DNA from: Hufsiella arboris
GTDB lineage: Bacteria > Bacteroidota > Bacteroidia > Sphingobacteriales > Sphingobacteriaceae
Assembly (NCBI RefSeq): GCF_009834875.1
Contig: NZ_WVHT01000011.1
Span: forward strand, 1-64,000
Direction: 5' to 3'
DNA: 64,000 nt
Part shown: in pieces, positions 9,337-17,785 of the stretch
Numbering within the stretch: position 1 is the stretch's first letter
How the letters are laid out: each line of letters opens with the position of its first letter
Position numbers and translations under genes: made by a program
The notes under the pieces: generated by a model
What the model was told of the DNA's origin: nothing
The model's input: only the letters and a program-made list of their open reading frames with translations
Database searches by the model: none

Positions 9337-11265
9337 TTGGAAAAACTTTCGAACCTTTTACAAGCTAGTTTCAGCCATAAGATTTTAAATTTCAATGCCA
9401 AATTATTAAGTGCTTTAATACTGATTTTCGTGGTATCCGGTGTTAGTGCGCAGGAAAAGATATCCTTGCAAAGTAAGATAAGCCGGGTAATTGTTTTTCT
9501 GAAAGGAGCGCAGGTAGAGCGGATTGCGCAGGCAAGCATTTCTGCAGGCAACTCGGTGATCCTGTTGAAAGGCTTGTCTCCAGAAATTGAAGAGCAGAGC
9601 ATCCAGGTAAAAGGCATGGGAAATTTCGTGATTTTGTCGGTTAACAAACAGGCGAATTTTTTAAACGAGCAAAAAGAAGATGCCGAAACGAAGAAGCAGG
9701 AAGATGCAGCGGATGCGATCCGCGATAAAATTGAGATCAGGCAAAACGACCTGGCTATCCTGAAAAAAGAAGAGGATATGCTGGCACAGAATCAGCGTGT
9801 AGGCAGCGATGCTGCCGGACTGGATTTGAATAAGCTTAAACAGGCCCTGGATTTTCAGAAAGCCCGGCTGGCGGATAATAAGTTGAAACAGCTGCAGATC
9901 AGGAAGGAGTTGAATAAGCTCAATGATGAGCTGGCTGACGTGAATAAGCAGTTAGCGGACCTGAAAGGGAAGGGCAAAAGTAATACAAGTGATATTGCGA
10001 TAACAATTAGTTCCAAAGCAGCCGGTTCTGCTAATTTTCAGGTTAGTTACCTGGTGAAAAACGCAACATGGTTTCCTACTTATGATATTCGCGCCACCGA
10101 CATCAGTAAGCCTATTGAGCTGGTTTACCGGGCGAATGTTTCGCAGCAGTGCGGGGAAGAATGGAATAACGTAAACCTGGCGCTGTCGTCCGGCGACCCA
10201 TCGCAGGGCGGTAACCGGCCGGTTCTTAACCCTTACAAGATCGGCTACAATGTTTTCAATTATAAACCGTCTGAAACGATCACCAATGTGTATGGACATA
10301 TTAGCGATGCAAGCGATGGAAGCGCATTGCCGGGAGTATCAGTGCGGATTAAGGGAACGTCAATCGGTGCTGCTTCAGATGCTTCAGGAAATTATACTAT
10401 CCAGATTCCGTCACCTGCCAGCGTGCTGGAGTACAATTATGTAGGTTATGAAAAGATCGAACGACCGGCTGTTTCAACACGGGTTGACGTACGCATGCAG
10501 CAAAATACTCAGGCGCTTAATGAGGTAGTTGCGGTGGGCTATAGTCAAAAAAGCGATATAACTGGTTCTGTTCAAAGGGTAGTCTCAGGTGTAAAAATCA
10601 GGGGAGTATCATCTGTTCCGCAGGCGTCGGCCGTTGAAGTGCAGGTGCAACAAAGTCAAACAACTGTGCAGTTTGAGGTGAAACAGCCTTATACAATTTC
10701 GAGCGACGGTAAACAACTTTCGGTGGAAGTAGCGAAAAGTGAACTGCCGGCCAGCTTCCGTTATTACGCGGTTCCCAAGTTGAGTCAGCAGGCATATTTA
10801 ACTGCAGCGATTACCGGCGTAAACGATCTTAACCTTTTAAGCGGAGAAGCAACGATTTTCTTCGAGGGTGCATTTCTGGGTAAAACATTAATTGACATGA
10901 GCAATACCGGTGATACATTAAATGTTTCGCTTGGCGCAGACAAGGGTGTCACCGTAAAGCGAACTCAACAATTAGATAAAAACAGCAGAACCTTTGCCGG
11001 ATCTAATGCAAGGGCTGAGCGTGCCTACCTGCTGGAGGTGTATAATCATAAGTCACAGGCAATTCAGCTGACGCTGGAAGACCAGTTGCCTGTTTCAAAC
11101 AGCAGTGAGGTAACCGTTGAAAAGCAGGAAATTTCCGGCGCAAGCCTGGAAGAGCAAAGCGGCAGGCTAACCTGGAACCTGGATTTGAAGCCTAATGAAA
11201 GGAAAACGGAAACATTGAGATATCAGGTTAAATATCCCCGGAATAAGCCTGTGATACTGGAGTGA
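9337..11265 (+). CDS. DUF4139 / MuiA-family protein with inserted SusC-like regulatory domain
   Basis: A 642-aa exported protein. The start is a TTG at 9337; no in-frame ATG precedes the signal peptide (core LLSALILIFVVSGVSAQ). An N-terminal DUF4140-like region (SRVIVFLKGAQVERIA) is followed by a coiled coil at about 100-215 and a DUF4139 beta domain (VSYLVKNATWFPTYDIRA). Around residues 316-420 the DUF4139 part is interrupted by a carboxypeptidase-regulatory-like domain (VYGHISDASDGSALPGVSV, VGYEKIE) ending in LNEVVAVGYSQ and a DITGSVQRV segment, exactly the elements that precede the plug of SusC proteins. DUF4139 resumes and ends with LTWNLDLKPNE and YQVKYPRNK. The function of the family is unknown. 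Confidence 0.85.
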   Translation: MEKLSNLLQASFSHKILNFNAKLLSALILIFVVSGVSAQEKISLQSKISRVIVFLKGAQVERIAQASISAGNSVILLKGLSPEIEEQSIQVKGMGNFVILSVNKQANFLNEQKEDAETKKQEDAADAIRDKIEIRQNDLAILKKEEDMLAQNQRVGSDAAGLDLNKLKQALDFQKARLADNKLKQLQIRKELNKLNDELADVNKQLADLKGKGKSNTSDIAITISSKAAGSANFQVSYLVKNATWFPTYDIRATDISKPIELVYRANVSQQCGEEWNNVNLALSSGDPSQGGNRPVLNPYKIGYNVFNYKPSETITNVYGHISDASDGSALPGVSVRIKGTSIGAASDASGNYTIQIPSPASVLEYNYVGYEKIERPAVSTRVDVRMQQNTQALNEVVAVGYSQKSDITGSVQRVVSGVKIRGVSSVPQASAVEVQVQQSQTTVQFEVKQPYTISSDGKQLSVEVAKSELPASFRYYAVPKLSQQAYLTAAITGVNDLNLLSGEATIFFEGAFLGKTLIDMSNTGDTLNVSLGADKGVTVKRTQQLDKNSRTFAGSNARAERAYLLEVYNHKSQAIQLTLEDQLPVSNSSEVTVEKQEISGASLEEQSGRLTWNLDLKPNERKTETLRYQVKYPRNKPVILE

Positions 11266-11586
11266 ACAACCATTTAAACGGTGCGGTTAATTACGAGTAA
11301 GCTCGATGCAATGCCGCTCCTATCAAACTCGTTGCGGCCTTAATCGCTCCAATAAATGGGGATAAAATCCATCATTGTATATCGTGTTACCAAGACGGAA
11401 TCTGAGTAATAATGAAAGTTAGTTATAACCTAATCCCATACTATCTGATTTTGATTCGTAATGTTTACACACTATGTAATAATTATGTTAATAAATGTTA
11501 AAAATTTTTTACCGAGGCAACTAAATAAAAAATAAGTATAATTTTATACTACTAAATTTTTAGTTATACAGTTTGTTGATACCTCA
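11266..11586. other. 321-bp intergenic region
   Basis: No gene is visible. The distal half (from about 11440) is strongly AT-rich and holds a short palindrome, AGTATAATTTTATACT at about 11534-11550, and the sequence TACAGTTTG shortly before the next start, which misses the TAnnTTTG consensus by one base of spacing. It probably carries the promoter of the downstream OMP-GLPGLI unit. No terminator hairpin with a T tract was found after the DUF4139 gene. Confidence 0.4.
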
Positions 11587-14373
11587 ATGAAAATTTTTTA
11601 CCTGCTACTTTCCGTTATGTGTTTGTCGGCCCGTCTGTATGCACAAACTGGCTATCTTGTAAAAGGGGCTGTAACTGATACGGCATCAAACACAAATCTT
11701 CAAAATGCGTCAGTAAGCGTATTGCAGGCAAAAGACTCAATGCTTGTGTCATTTACAAGAACTAAACTGGACGGCGCCTTTAATCTCACCCTTCCAAAAA
11801 AGGGCAGTTACATTCTTATGATAACCTACCCAAAGTACGCTGATTACGTGGAACGCTTTACACTTGATTCAGCGCATCAAAGCCGTGACTTTGGCAAGTT
11901 AAACTTGTTTCTAAAGTCACGGTTGCTTCAGGAAGTGATTATCAAAGGCCAGGTTTCTGCAATTAAAATCAAGGGCGATACTACCGAGTTTAATGCCGGT
12001 AATTTTAAAGTTCAACCCAATGCGAAAGTGGAAGATCTGCTAAAGCAATTGCCGGGTATACAGGTCGACCAAAACGGCAAGATCACCGCGCAGGGACAAG
12101 CAGTAAGCAAAGTATTAGTAGACGGCGAAGAATTTTTTGGAGATGACCCGACTTTGGTTACCAAAAACATACGGGCGGACATGGTTGATAAAGTGCAGCT
12201 ATACGATAAAAAAAGCGATCAGGCGACCTTTACCGGTATCGACGACGGGGAGAAGACCAAAACGATCAATATCAAACTCAAAGAAGATAAGAAGAACGGA
12301 ATGTTCGGTAAGGTTGACGCTGGCGCAGGCACAGACGGTTATTACCAGGGACAGGCCATGATCAACGCCTTTAAAGGAAAGAAGAAGCTGGCAGCGTACG
12401 GTACGGCAGCAAACAACGGAAAAGTAAGCCTTGGCTGGGAGGACAACAATAAATACGGTACTAGCGGAGATGACATGCAGTTTGAAGATGGAATGATCTT
12501 TATTAACGGGAACAACGATGAGTTCAGTTCCTGGAATGGTAACTATAACGGAGAAGGAATTCCTGTTGCCAGAAATGGCGGCGCTCACTTCGAAAATAAG
12601 TGGAAGAACGACAAGCAATCGCTGAACGCCAATTATAAGATCGGCTCACTGGATGTCAGCGGTAACCGGAATTCGTTGATTAACAATACGCTGCCCTCGG
12701 GTGTCAATACCACCAGTTCAGACGAAAACTTTGACAACTACCTGTTTCGGCAAAAGCTGGATTTTACTTACCAGGTTAAGCTCGATACCACTTCCAATCT
12801 GAAAATATCCGTGGATGGCACCTTGAGAAACTCGCGTTCATCGAGCGCTTATCAATCAAGTGTGCAGCGCGGTTTTGATACATTGTTGAACCACAATGCC
12901 AGATCCCTGACGAGTGAAGGCGATCAAAGGAATATGAATATGACGGCTTTCTGGAATAAGAAATTTAAAAAGGCAGGCCGTACCATCTCTCTGAATCTGA
13001 AGGAATCACTTAACGACGATAACAGCGATGGTTTTTTGAATTCAGAAATCGATTTTTACGATGAGCTTGGGCAGCAGGACAGTGTTTCAAATATCAATCA
13101 ACAAAAAACAAATACCAGTAAAAGCTCCCTTTTCAATTCCAATTTAACCTATACCGAGCCGCTGTCTAAAACCTTTTCGACCATTCTGAACTACGGGCTG
13201 AACTATAATCACGCTATTTCAGACCTGCGCTCGTACAACCAGACCCTGCCTGGCATTTACAATGAGCTGGACAGTCTTTACAGCAATAAATTCACGTTCG
13301 ACCAGTTCTCGCATGCCGGTGGATTGAACTTTAACTATAAGAAGGGGAAGACAACGCTCAACTTTGGTACCAAGGCACAGACCTTAAATTTCAAACAATT
13401 GAATGGTTACACGAGCAGGGTTTACGAAAGGAATTTCTTTAACTGGATGCCTCAGGCGATGTTCCAGTACCGGTTTTCGCAGCAACGCTCATTTCGGTTT
13501 AACTACAATGGAAGTACGGAACAACCAACTATTAATCAATTGCAGCCCGTGCTGGTGAACGACGACCCGCTCAATATCGTGATCGGAAACCCCGCGTTGA
13601 AACCCGCTTTCCGAAACAGGTTTAACATCAACTACAATTCATATAAGGTGCTTACCAACCAGAATATTTACGTTTATGGAAGCGTGTCGTTAGTCTCGAA
13701 CCCGATCGTAAGCAATAATGTGACGGATCAAACGGGTAAAACTGTTTACCAGTCATCAAACCTAAGCGGGAAAACACCGGTCAACTATTATGGAGGTTTT
13801 GGTTACTATAGCAAGATCAAAAAGCCCGAGTTGAACTACGGTATCTCTTTTAACACAGATGGTAACACTTATTATAATCTGACGAATAACGTCGTGAACC
13901 GAACAGTGTCTAATAATTATTCGGGTAATATTCAGCTGTCAAAATATAAACAGAAGAAGTACGAATTTTCGGTCAATTTCCGCCCTGGATATTCGTTTGG
14001 CGAGTCTTCGCTGCAGCAACAGGTTAATAATAATGGCTGGACATTTAACTCGGATGCATCTTTTAATATTTATCTGCCGGGTAAACTTCAAATCGGTTCA
14101 GACGCGAATTATGAATTTCGTCAAAAGACACAGTCGTTTAACGAAAATTTCGACCGCATGATATGGAATGCCTGGATCTCCCGAAAATTCTTAAAACAGG
14201 ATAACCTGGCTGTTACGGTGAAAGGGAATGACTTGTTGAATCAAAACGTCGGCTTCAACCGCTATGCTTTTAATAACCAGATTTCACAAACCAATTACAC
14301 CACTATTCGACGATACTTTATGTTTTCAGTAACCTGGGATTTTAATAAAATGGGGGGCGCATCAGCGAAATAG
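11587..14373 (+). CDS. Outer-membrane beta-barrel protein, TonB-receptor-like (OMP_b-brl_3 family)
   Basis: A 928-aa protein: signal peptide (ending in RLYAQ), a carboxypeptidase-regulatory-like domain at about 25-105 (VKGAVTDTASNTNLQNASVS), a plug-like region (VEDLLKQLPGIQVDQNG, KVLVDGEEFFGDDP) and a long barrel rich in aromatic and N/S residues. The barrel and plug pattern fits the OMP_b-brl_3 group rather than SusC: the SusC signature before the plug is missing. These proteins usually occur next to GLPGLI-family proteins, and here one follows after a single base, giving a clear two-gene unit. The transported substrate is unknown. Confidence 0.85.
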   Translation: MKIFYLLLSVMCLSARLYAQTGYLVKGAVTDTASNTNLQNASVSVLQAKDSMLVSFTRTKLDGAFNLTLPKKGSYILMITYPKYADYVERFTLDSAHQSRDFGKLNLFLKSRLLQEVIIKGQVSAIKIKGDTTEFNAGNFKVQPNAKVEDLLKQLPGIQVDQNGKITAQGQAVSKVLVDGEEFFGDDPTLVTKNIRADMVDKVQLYDKKSDQATFTGIDDGEKTKTINIKLKEDKKNGMFGKVDAGAGTDGYYQGQAMINAFKGKKKLAAYGTAANNGKVSLGWEDNNKYGTSGDDMQFEDGMIFINGNNDEFSSWNGNYNGEGIPVARNGGAHFENKWKNDKQSLNANYKIGSLDVSGNRNSLINNTLPSGVNTTSSDENFDNYLFRQKLDFTYQVKLDTTSNLKISVDGTLRNSRSSSAYQSSVQRGFDTLLNHNARSLTSEGDQRNMNMTAFWNKKFKKAGRTISLNLKESLNDDNSDGFLNSEIDFYDELGQQDSVSNINQQKTNTSKSSLFNSNLTYTEPLSKTFSTILNYGLNYNHAISDLRSYNQTLPGIYNELDSLYSNKFTFDQFSHAGGLNFNYKKGKTTLNFGTKAQTLNFKQLNGYTSRVYERNFFNWMPQAMFQYRFSQQRSFRFNYNGSTEQPTINQLQPVLVNDDPLNIVIGNPALKPAFRNRFNINYNSYKVLTNQNIYVYGSVSLVSNPIVSNNVTDQTGKTVYQSSNLSGKTPVNYYGGFGYYSKIKKPELNYGISFNTDGNTYYNLTNNVVNRTVSNNYSGNIQLSKYKQKKYEFSVNFRPGYSFGESSLQQQVNNNGWTFNSDASFNIYLPGKLQIGSDANYEFRQKTQSFNENFDRMIWNAWISRKFLKQDNLAVTVKGNDLLNQNVGFNRYAFNNQISQTNYTTIRRYFMFSVTWDFNKMGGASAK

Positions 14374-14374
14374 T

Positions 14375-15142
14375 ATGAAAGCGACGATTTTAACGATAGC
14401 AGCTCTTTTAATGTTGGCCCGCGCGTTTGCTCAAAATATACATTTTGTCACCTCAGGGCAAATCACGTACGAGAAAAAGGTGAACATGTATGCTTTGCTT
14501 AACAAGCGGGCCAATAATGAGAATGGTTCCTGGATGCAACAGATCATTGATGACTATAAAAAGAATCAACCTCAGTTTAAAACGATGAAGAGTACGCTGA
14601 ACTTTTCTGGAGACCAGACACTTTTCACACCTGAAACAACTACGGAAACAGGCGGTTTTTTCATTGGAGATCCCGCGGCGACACAACCCAATGTCATCTA
14701 CTCAGATATGAACGCCCAAAGCAGTACCAGCCAAAAAAAGGTTTACGAAGAGTTGTTCCTTGTAAAGGACAGCATTCGTAAAATCAACTGGAAAATAACC
14801 AGTGAAACGCGTGAGATAGCTGGTTACTCCTGCAGGCGGGCTAACGCTGTTATTATGGATTCGGTGTATGTGGTTGCTTTTTATACCGACTTGATTCCCC
14901 TTTCCGGTGGCCCCGAATCGTTTAACGGCTTGCCAGGGATGATTTTGGGCGTTGCTTTGCCGCATGAAAATGTGAGCTGGTTCGCTACAGCGGTTACCGA
15001 CCGATCGATAACAGCTAACGAAATGAAGCCGCCGGTTAAAGGCAAGGCAAGCAATCGTAAAGACTTCATAAACACGCTTCAGTCGGCCTTGAAAAATTGG
15101 GGTTCGTATGCACAAACGGCGTTGAAAGCTTATCTTCTTTGA
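14375..15142 (+). CDS. GLPGLI family protein
   Basis: A 255-aa exported protein (signal MKATILTIAALLMLARAFAQ). The family signature is intact: FNGLPGMILGV near residues 187-197, preceded by the typical IAGYSCRRANAVI and VAFYTDLIPLSGGP. The N-terminal GQITYEKKVNMYALL is also standard. The start codon is one base after the stop of the upstream barrel gene, so the two are translationally coupled. GLPGLI proteins are Bacteroidota-specific and found beside OMP_b-brl_3 proteins; a periplasmic or surface partner role is inferred, the molecular function is not known. Confidence 0.9.
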   Translation: MKATILTIAALLMLARAFAQNIHFVTSGQITYEKKVNMYALLNKRANNENGSWMQQIIDDYKKNQPQFKTMKSTLNFSGDQTLFTPETTTETGGFFIGDPAATQPNVIYSDMNAQSSTSQKKVYEELFLVKDSIRKINWKITSETREIAGYSCRRANAVIMDSVYVVAFYTDLIPLSGGPESFNGLPGMILGVALPHENVSWFATAVTDRSITANEMKPPVKGKASNRKDFINTLQSALKNWGSYAQTALKAYLL

Positions 15143-15225
15143 AGAGGCGATGCAATTTATTTCATCCCCAACGTCTTAATTTATCATATCATCCCTATTT
15201 TAGATTTTCCATTAATCGTAAATCA

Positions 15226-15966
15226 ATGAAGAAAGTCCGCCTGCTTCTTTTAATCAAACTGTTTCTTTTCGCGGGCATGTTTGCACAAGCTCAAACACCC
15301 GCAAAGGCTTATGGTGATTACTATCAGCTGAGTTTTTATCATACGCAGAGGAAATCGCAGCTTGATTCGCTTAGCGATTATATCCAGCAAAAGTATTTGC
15401 CGAAACTACATCAGGCAGGTTTTAAAGATATTGGTGTGTTTTTCCCGATTGCGAATGATACCAGTTCGGATAAACAGTTAGTGTTATGGACACCATTGCA
15501 GTCACTCGATCAACTGGTGAAGATTAATCCTGGGCGGGATGCTCCGAGTTATGCCAGATTAGAAACTATCATTCTGACGGCATTCGAGAAAGCTCCGAAA
15601 TATAAATTACCGCGGTTAAATGGTTCAAGGGAAGAACATATTTTTGAACTCCGCAGTTACGAAAGCCCGACAGAGGAACGTTATATCTCTAAAGTGAAAA
15701 TGTTTAATGCAGGCGATGAAGTTGGGTTATTTGCACGTTTAGGTTTTAATGCTGTTTTCTATGCGCATGTACTTGCCGGCAGCCGCATGCCTAATTTAAT
15801 GTATATGACAAGCTTCGATAACCAGGCGGCACATGACGAGCACTGGAAAGCCTTCGGTAATGATTCGCAATGGAAAAAGCTTTCGGCGTTACAGGAGTAC
15901 CAAAAAAACGTAAACAAGGCGGATATTATATTGATGCATGCATCGAGCTATTCGGATGTGTATTAG
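15226..15966 (+). CDS. NIPSNAP family protein
   Basis: A 246-aa exported protein. The start at 15226 (MKKVRLLLLIKLFLFAGMFA) yields a clear signal peptide; a longer frame from 15097 would overlap the GLPGLI gene and place the signal internally. Two NIPSNAP-type ferredoxin-like halves are visible: YQLSFYHTQRKSQLDSLSDY and IFELRSYESPTEERYISKV, the latter being the diagnostic E.R.Y motif, plus HWKAFGNDSQWK. Bacterial NIPSNAP proteins have no settled function. It is 83 bp from the OMP-GLPGLI pair and could be transcribed with it or separately. Confidence 0.85.
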   Translation: MKKVRLLLLIKLFLFAGMFAQAQTPAKAYGDYYQLSFYHTQRKSQLDSLSDYIQQKYLPKLHQAGFKDIGVFFPIANDTSSDKQLVLWTPLQSLDQLVKINPGRDAPSYARLETIILTAFEKAPKYKLPRLNGSREEHIFELRSYESPTEERYISKVKMFNAGDEVGLFARLGFNAVFYAHVLAGSRMPNLMYMTSFDNQAAHDEHWKAFGNDSQWKKLSALQEYQKNVNKADIILMHASSYSDVY

Positions 15967-16118
15967 CCGCAGTGGGAATTGTCTGCTTAATTTCAGCTTA
16001 TCGCTGTACAGCGTTGACCGGTCGCTTCAAGTAACCATTTTATGACAATTAATCCCTGCTGATCTGTTGCAGTCAATAAGTATATCATGAGAAATCATGA
16101 TTATTTAATGGAATGTTT

Positions 16119-16247
16119 ATGGAAATCAGTTTAACAGATAAACAGCAACGTGTTATTTTAATTGCCGGCGCCGCATTTTTACTGTCTTGTTTTGGCTTCA
16201 TGATCGCGTTTGGCGATGCCAGTAATTTTTCAACTATCGGGTTTTAA
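16119..16247 (+). CDS. Small hypothetical single-TM protein (42 aa)
   Basis: A 42-codon frame starts with ATG at 16119 and has MEISLTDKQQRVI followed by one predicted membrane helix (LIAGAAFLLSCFGFMIAF) and a short tail ending in TIGF. It has a plausible topology (charged N-terminus, one hydrophobic segment) and fills an otherwise empty region, but there is no homology I recognise and no neighbour that implies a role. It lies 6 bp before an inverted repeat. It may be a real small membrane protein or a chance frame. Confidence 0.35.
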   Translation: MEISLTDKQQRVILIAGAAFLLSCFGFMIAFGDASNFSTIGF

Positions 16248-16252
16248 TGGAG

Positions 16253-16320
16253 ATGTCATGGGTAGCGGAATCGAAGGGACTAAAGTATTAAAGACTCTTC
16301 GACTCCGCTTAGAGTGACAT
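16253..16320. repeat. Imperfect 28-bp inverted repeat (REP-like / bidirectional terminator)
   Basis: The arms 16253-16280 and 16293-16320 are imperfect reverse complements: they share ATGTCA, AGCGGA and TCGAAG blocks on a 12-nt loop. The composition (GTCACTCTAAGCGGAGTCGA when read on the minus strand) is like dispersed extragenic palindromes common in Sphingobacteriaceae. It sits between the end of a plus-strand small frame and the end of the minus-strand SusD gene, consistent with a transcript-ending hairpin. Confidence 0.55.
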
Positions 16321-16329
16321 TCGTAGCAA

Positions 16330-17775
16330 CTATTTATCCCACCACATCCTTGTCCCCAGCTCATCAGGGCCTTGCCTGGCTACAGCTTCCTGGTAATTTT
16401 TAGTATTGATCGTCGCTTCGTCGGTCGGGTAACCCATACGCCTCGGAATGTAGTCCACCACGCCTTCTTCTGCAGGTTTCAATACCGGGAAGCCAGTTCG
16501 TCTCCAATCCGACCATGCTTCAAATCCGTTCAGATACTGGTGTATCCACTTTTGGTAAATGATTTTTTTAATCCCTTCCGCAGGTGAATAAGCTATTTCC
16601 GGTAATGAGATATAAGTTTGGTAAGCGGCCTCGTCAAAAACTCCATACATTTCGAATGACGATTTAATGGCGTTCCTGTAATGTTCTTCGGCAGTTGCGT
16701 CACCGCCTGGCAAATAGCCAACTTTAGCTCCTTCGGCCAGTGCGAATAAAACCTGGGCGTAAGTGTAAATGTAAGCCGGCGAGTTTGCAGCTCTGAAATC
16801 ATCTCCCAGACGACTGAAAGCACCGGTAATACTTTGTGCTGCTTGTCCGTAAGGCAAACCTTTGACTGTTCCGTCGGCCAATACTTCGCCATATAAAGGC
16901 AAACGCGGATCGTTTAGCTGGCCCATATAATCAGTCAATGTTGCACTGATGGCGTAGTCATTCCGCTGATTCACGCTATAATTGTTGTACCAGGGATTGT
17001 AATTTTTCGGATCATTCAGAAAATGATAAATGACATTTTCAAGATTCCCTGAGAGTATGCCTGAACTGACTGCATCGGTAAATTCTGCTTTGCCTTTGTC
17101 ATAGTCGTTTTTAACAAGCCGCAGAGCCATAAACAGGCGGGTTGTGTTGGCGAATTTCTTCCATTCAGTCATGTTGCCATGCAAAAGAATATCGCCGGAA
17201 ACACCAGCCTCCGTTTCGCTTATCTGCTGGCTGGCTTCCTTAAGTTCCTTGAACAAGTCGTAATAGATATCCTGCTGCTTATCGTATTTTGGGGATATGT
17301 TCTCAATGCCTTTCAGTGCTTCAGAATACGGAATGTCGCCGTACTTGTCTGTTAGTGTCCAGAAATAGAATGCTCTCAGGATACGGGCTACAGCAAGCTG
17401 GTTGTTCTTCGATCCGTTCACGCTTGGATCGGCTAATGGATTGTCTGCTGTATTATAATCTATGATCGCCTGCAGGTTTGCCAATGGGCGATAGTAAAAA
17501 GCATCCCATGGCTGATTAAGCGTAGTATAGTTTGCGGCACCCGGATAAGGACCTTCCGACACATATTGCACGTAATAGTTGCCGTTTTGTTCATAGGTAA
17601 GGGTATCGATATAACCAAGCGTGGTAAAAGGAACGCGCTGTATTGCGTTGGTAAGCAAATTTTTCGTCGGTGCACTGCTCACTTTGGTAGGATCATCATT
17701 TAAGTTGCCAAAGTCTGCCTTACAGGCAGCGAGCAGTGATATCGCTATTAAAAGATATTTTAATGTATGTTTCAT
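16330..17775 (-). CDS. SusD/RagB-family nutrient-binding outer-membrane lipoprotein (SusD-like_2 type)
   Basis: A 481-aa lipoprotein with signal peptide and lipobox (LLAACKADFGNLNDDP). The N-terminal NLNDDPTK and the helical segments ARILRAFYFWTLTDKYGDIP and GFEAWSDWRRTGFPVL are characteristic of the SusD-like_2 subgroup. These proteins cap a SusC barrel at the cell surface and bind the incoming nutrient. The SusC partner lies immediately upstream in transcription, only 10 bp away. No glycosidases flank this pair, so the ligand may be a peptide, metal complex or oligosaccharide; nothing in the sequence decides. Confidence 0.9.
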   Translation of the reverse strand: MKHTLKYLLIAISLLAACKADFGNLNDDPTKVSSAPTKNLLTNAIQRVPFTTLGYIDTLTYEQNGNYYVQYVSEGPYPGAANYTTLNQPWDAFYYRPLANLQAIIDYNTADNPLADPSVNGSKNNQLAVARILRAFYFWTLTDKYGDIPYSEALKGIENISPKYDKQQDIYYDLFKELKEASQQISETEAGVSGDILLHGNMTEWKKFANTTRLFMALRLVKNDYDKGKAEFTDAVSSGILSGNLENVIYHFLNDPKNYNPWYNNYSVNQRNDYAISATLTDYMGQLNDPRLPLYGEVLADGTVKGLPYGQAAQSITGAFSRLGDDFRAANSPAYIYTYAQVLFALAEGAKVGYLPGGDATAEEHYRNAIKSSFEMYGVFDEAAYQTYISLPEIAYSPAEGIKKIIYQKWIHQYLNGFEAWSDWRRTGFPVLKPAEEGVVDYIPRRMGYPTDEATINTKNYQEAVARQGPDELGTRMWWDK

Positions 17776-17785
17776 TTTCTTGATT

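Noticed and set aside
9321-9647. Minus-strand frame of 108 codons opposite the start of the DUF4139 gene
   Set aside because: It lies antisense to a clear coding gene with its own promoter, has no signal peptide or family resemblance and is a typical shadow frame.
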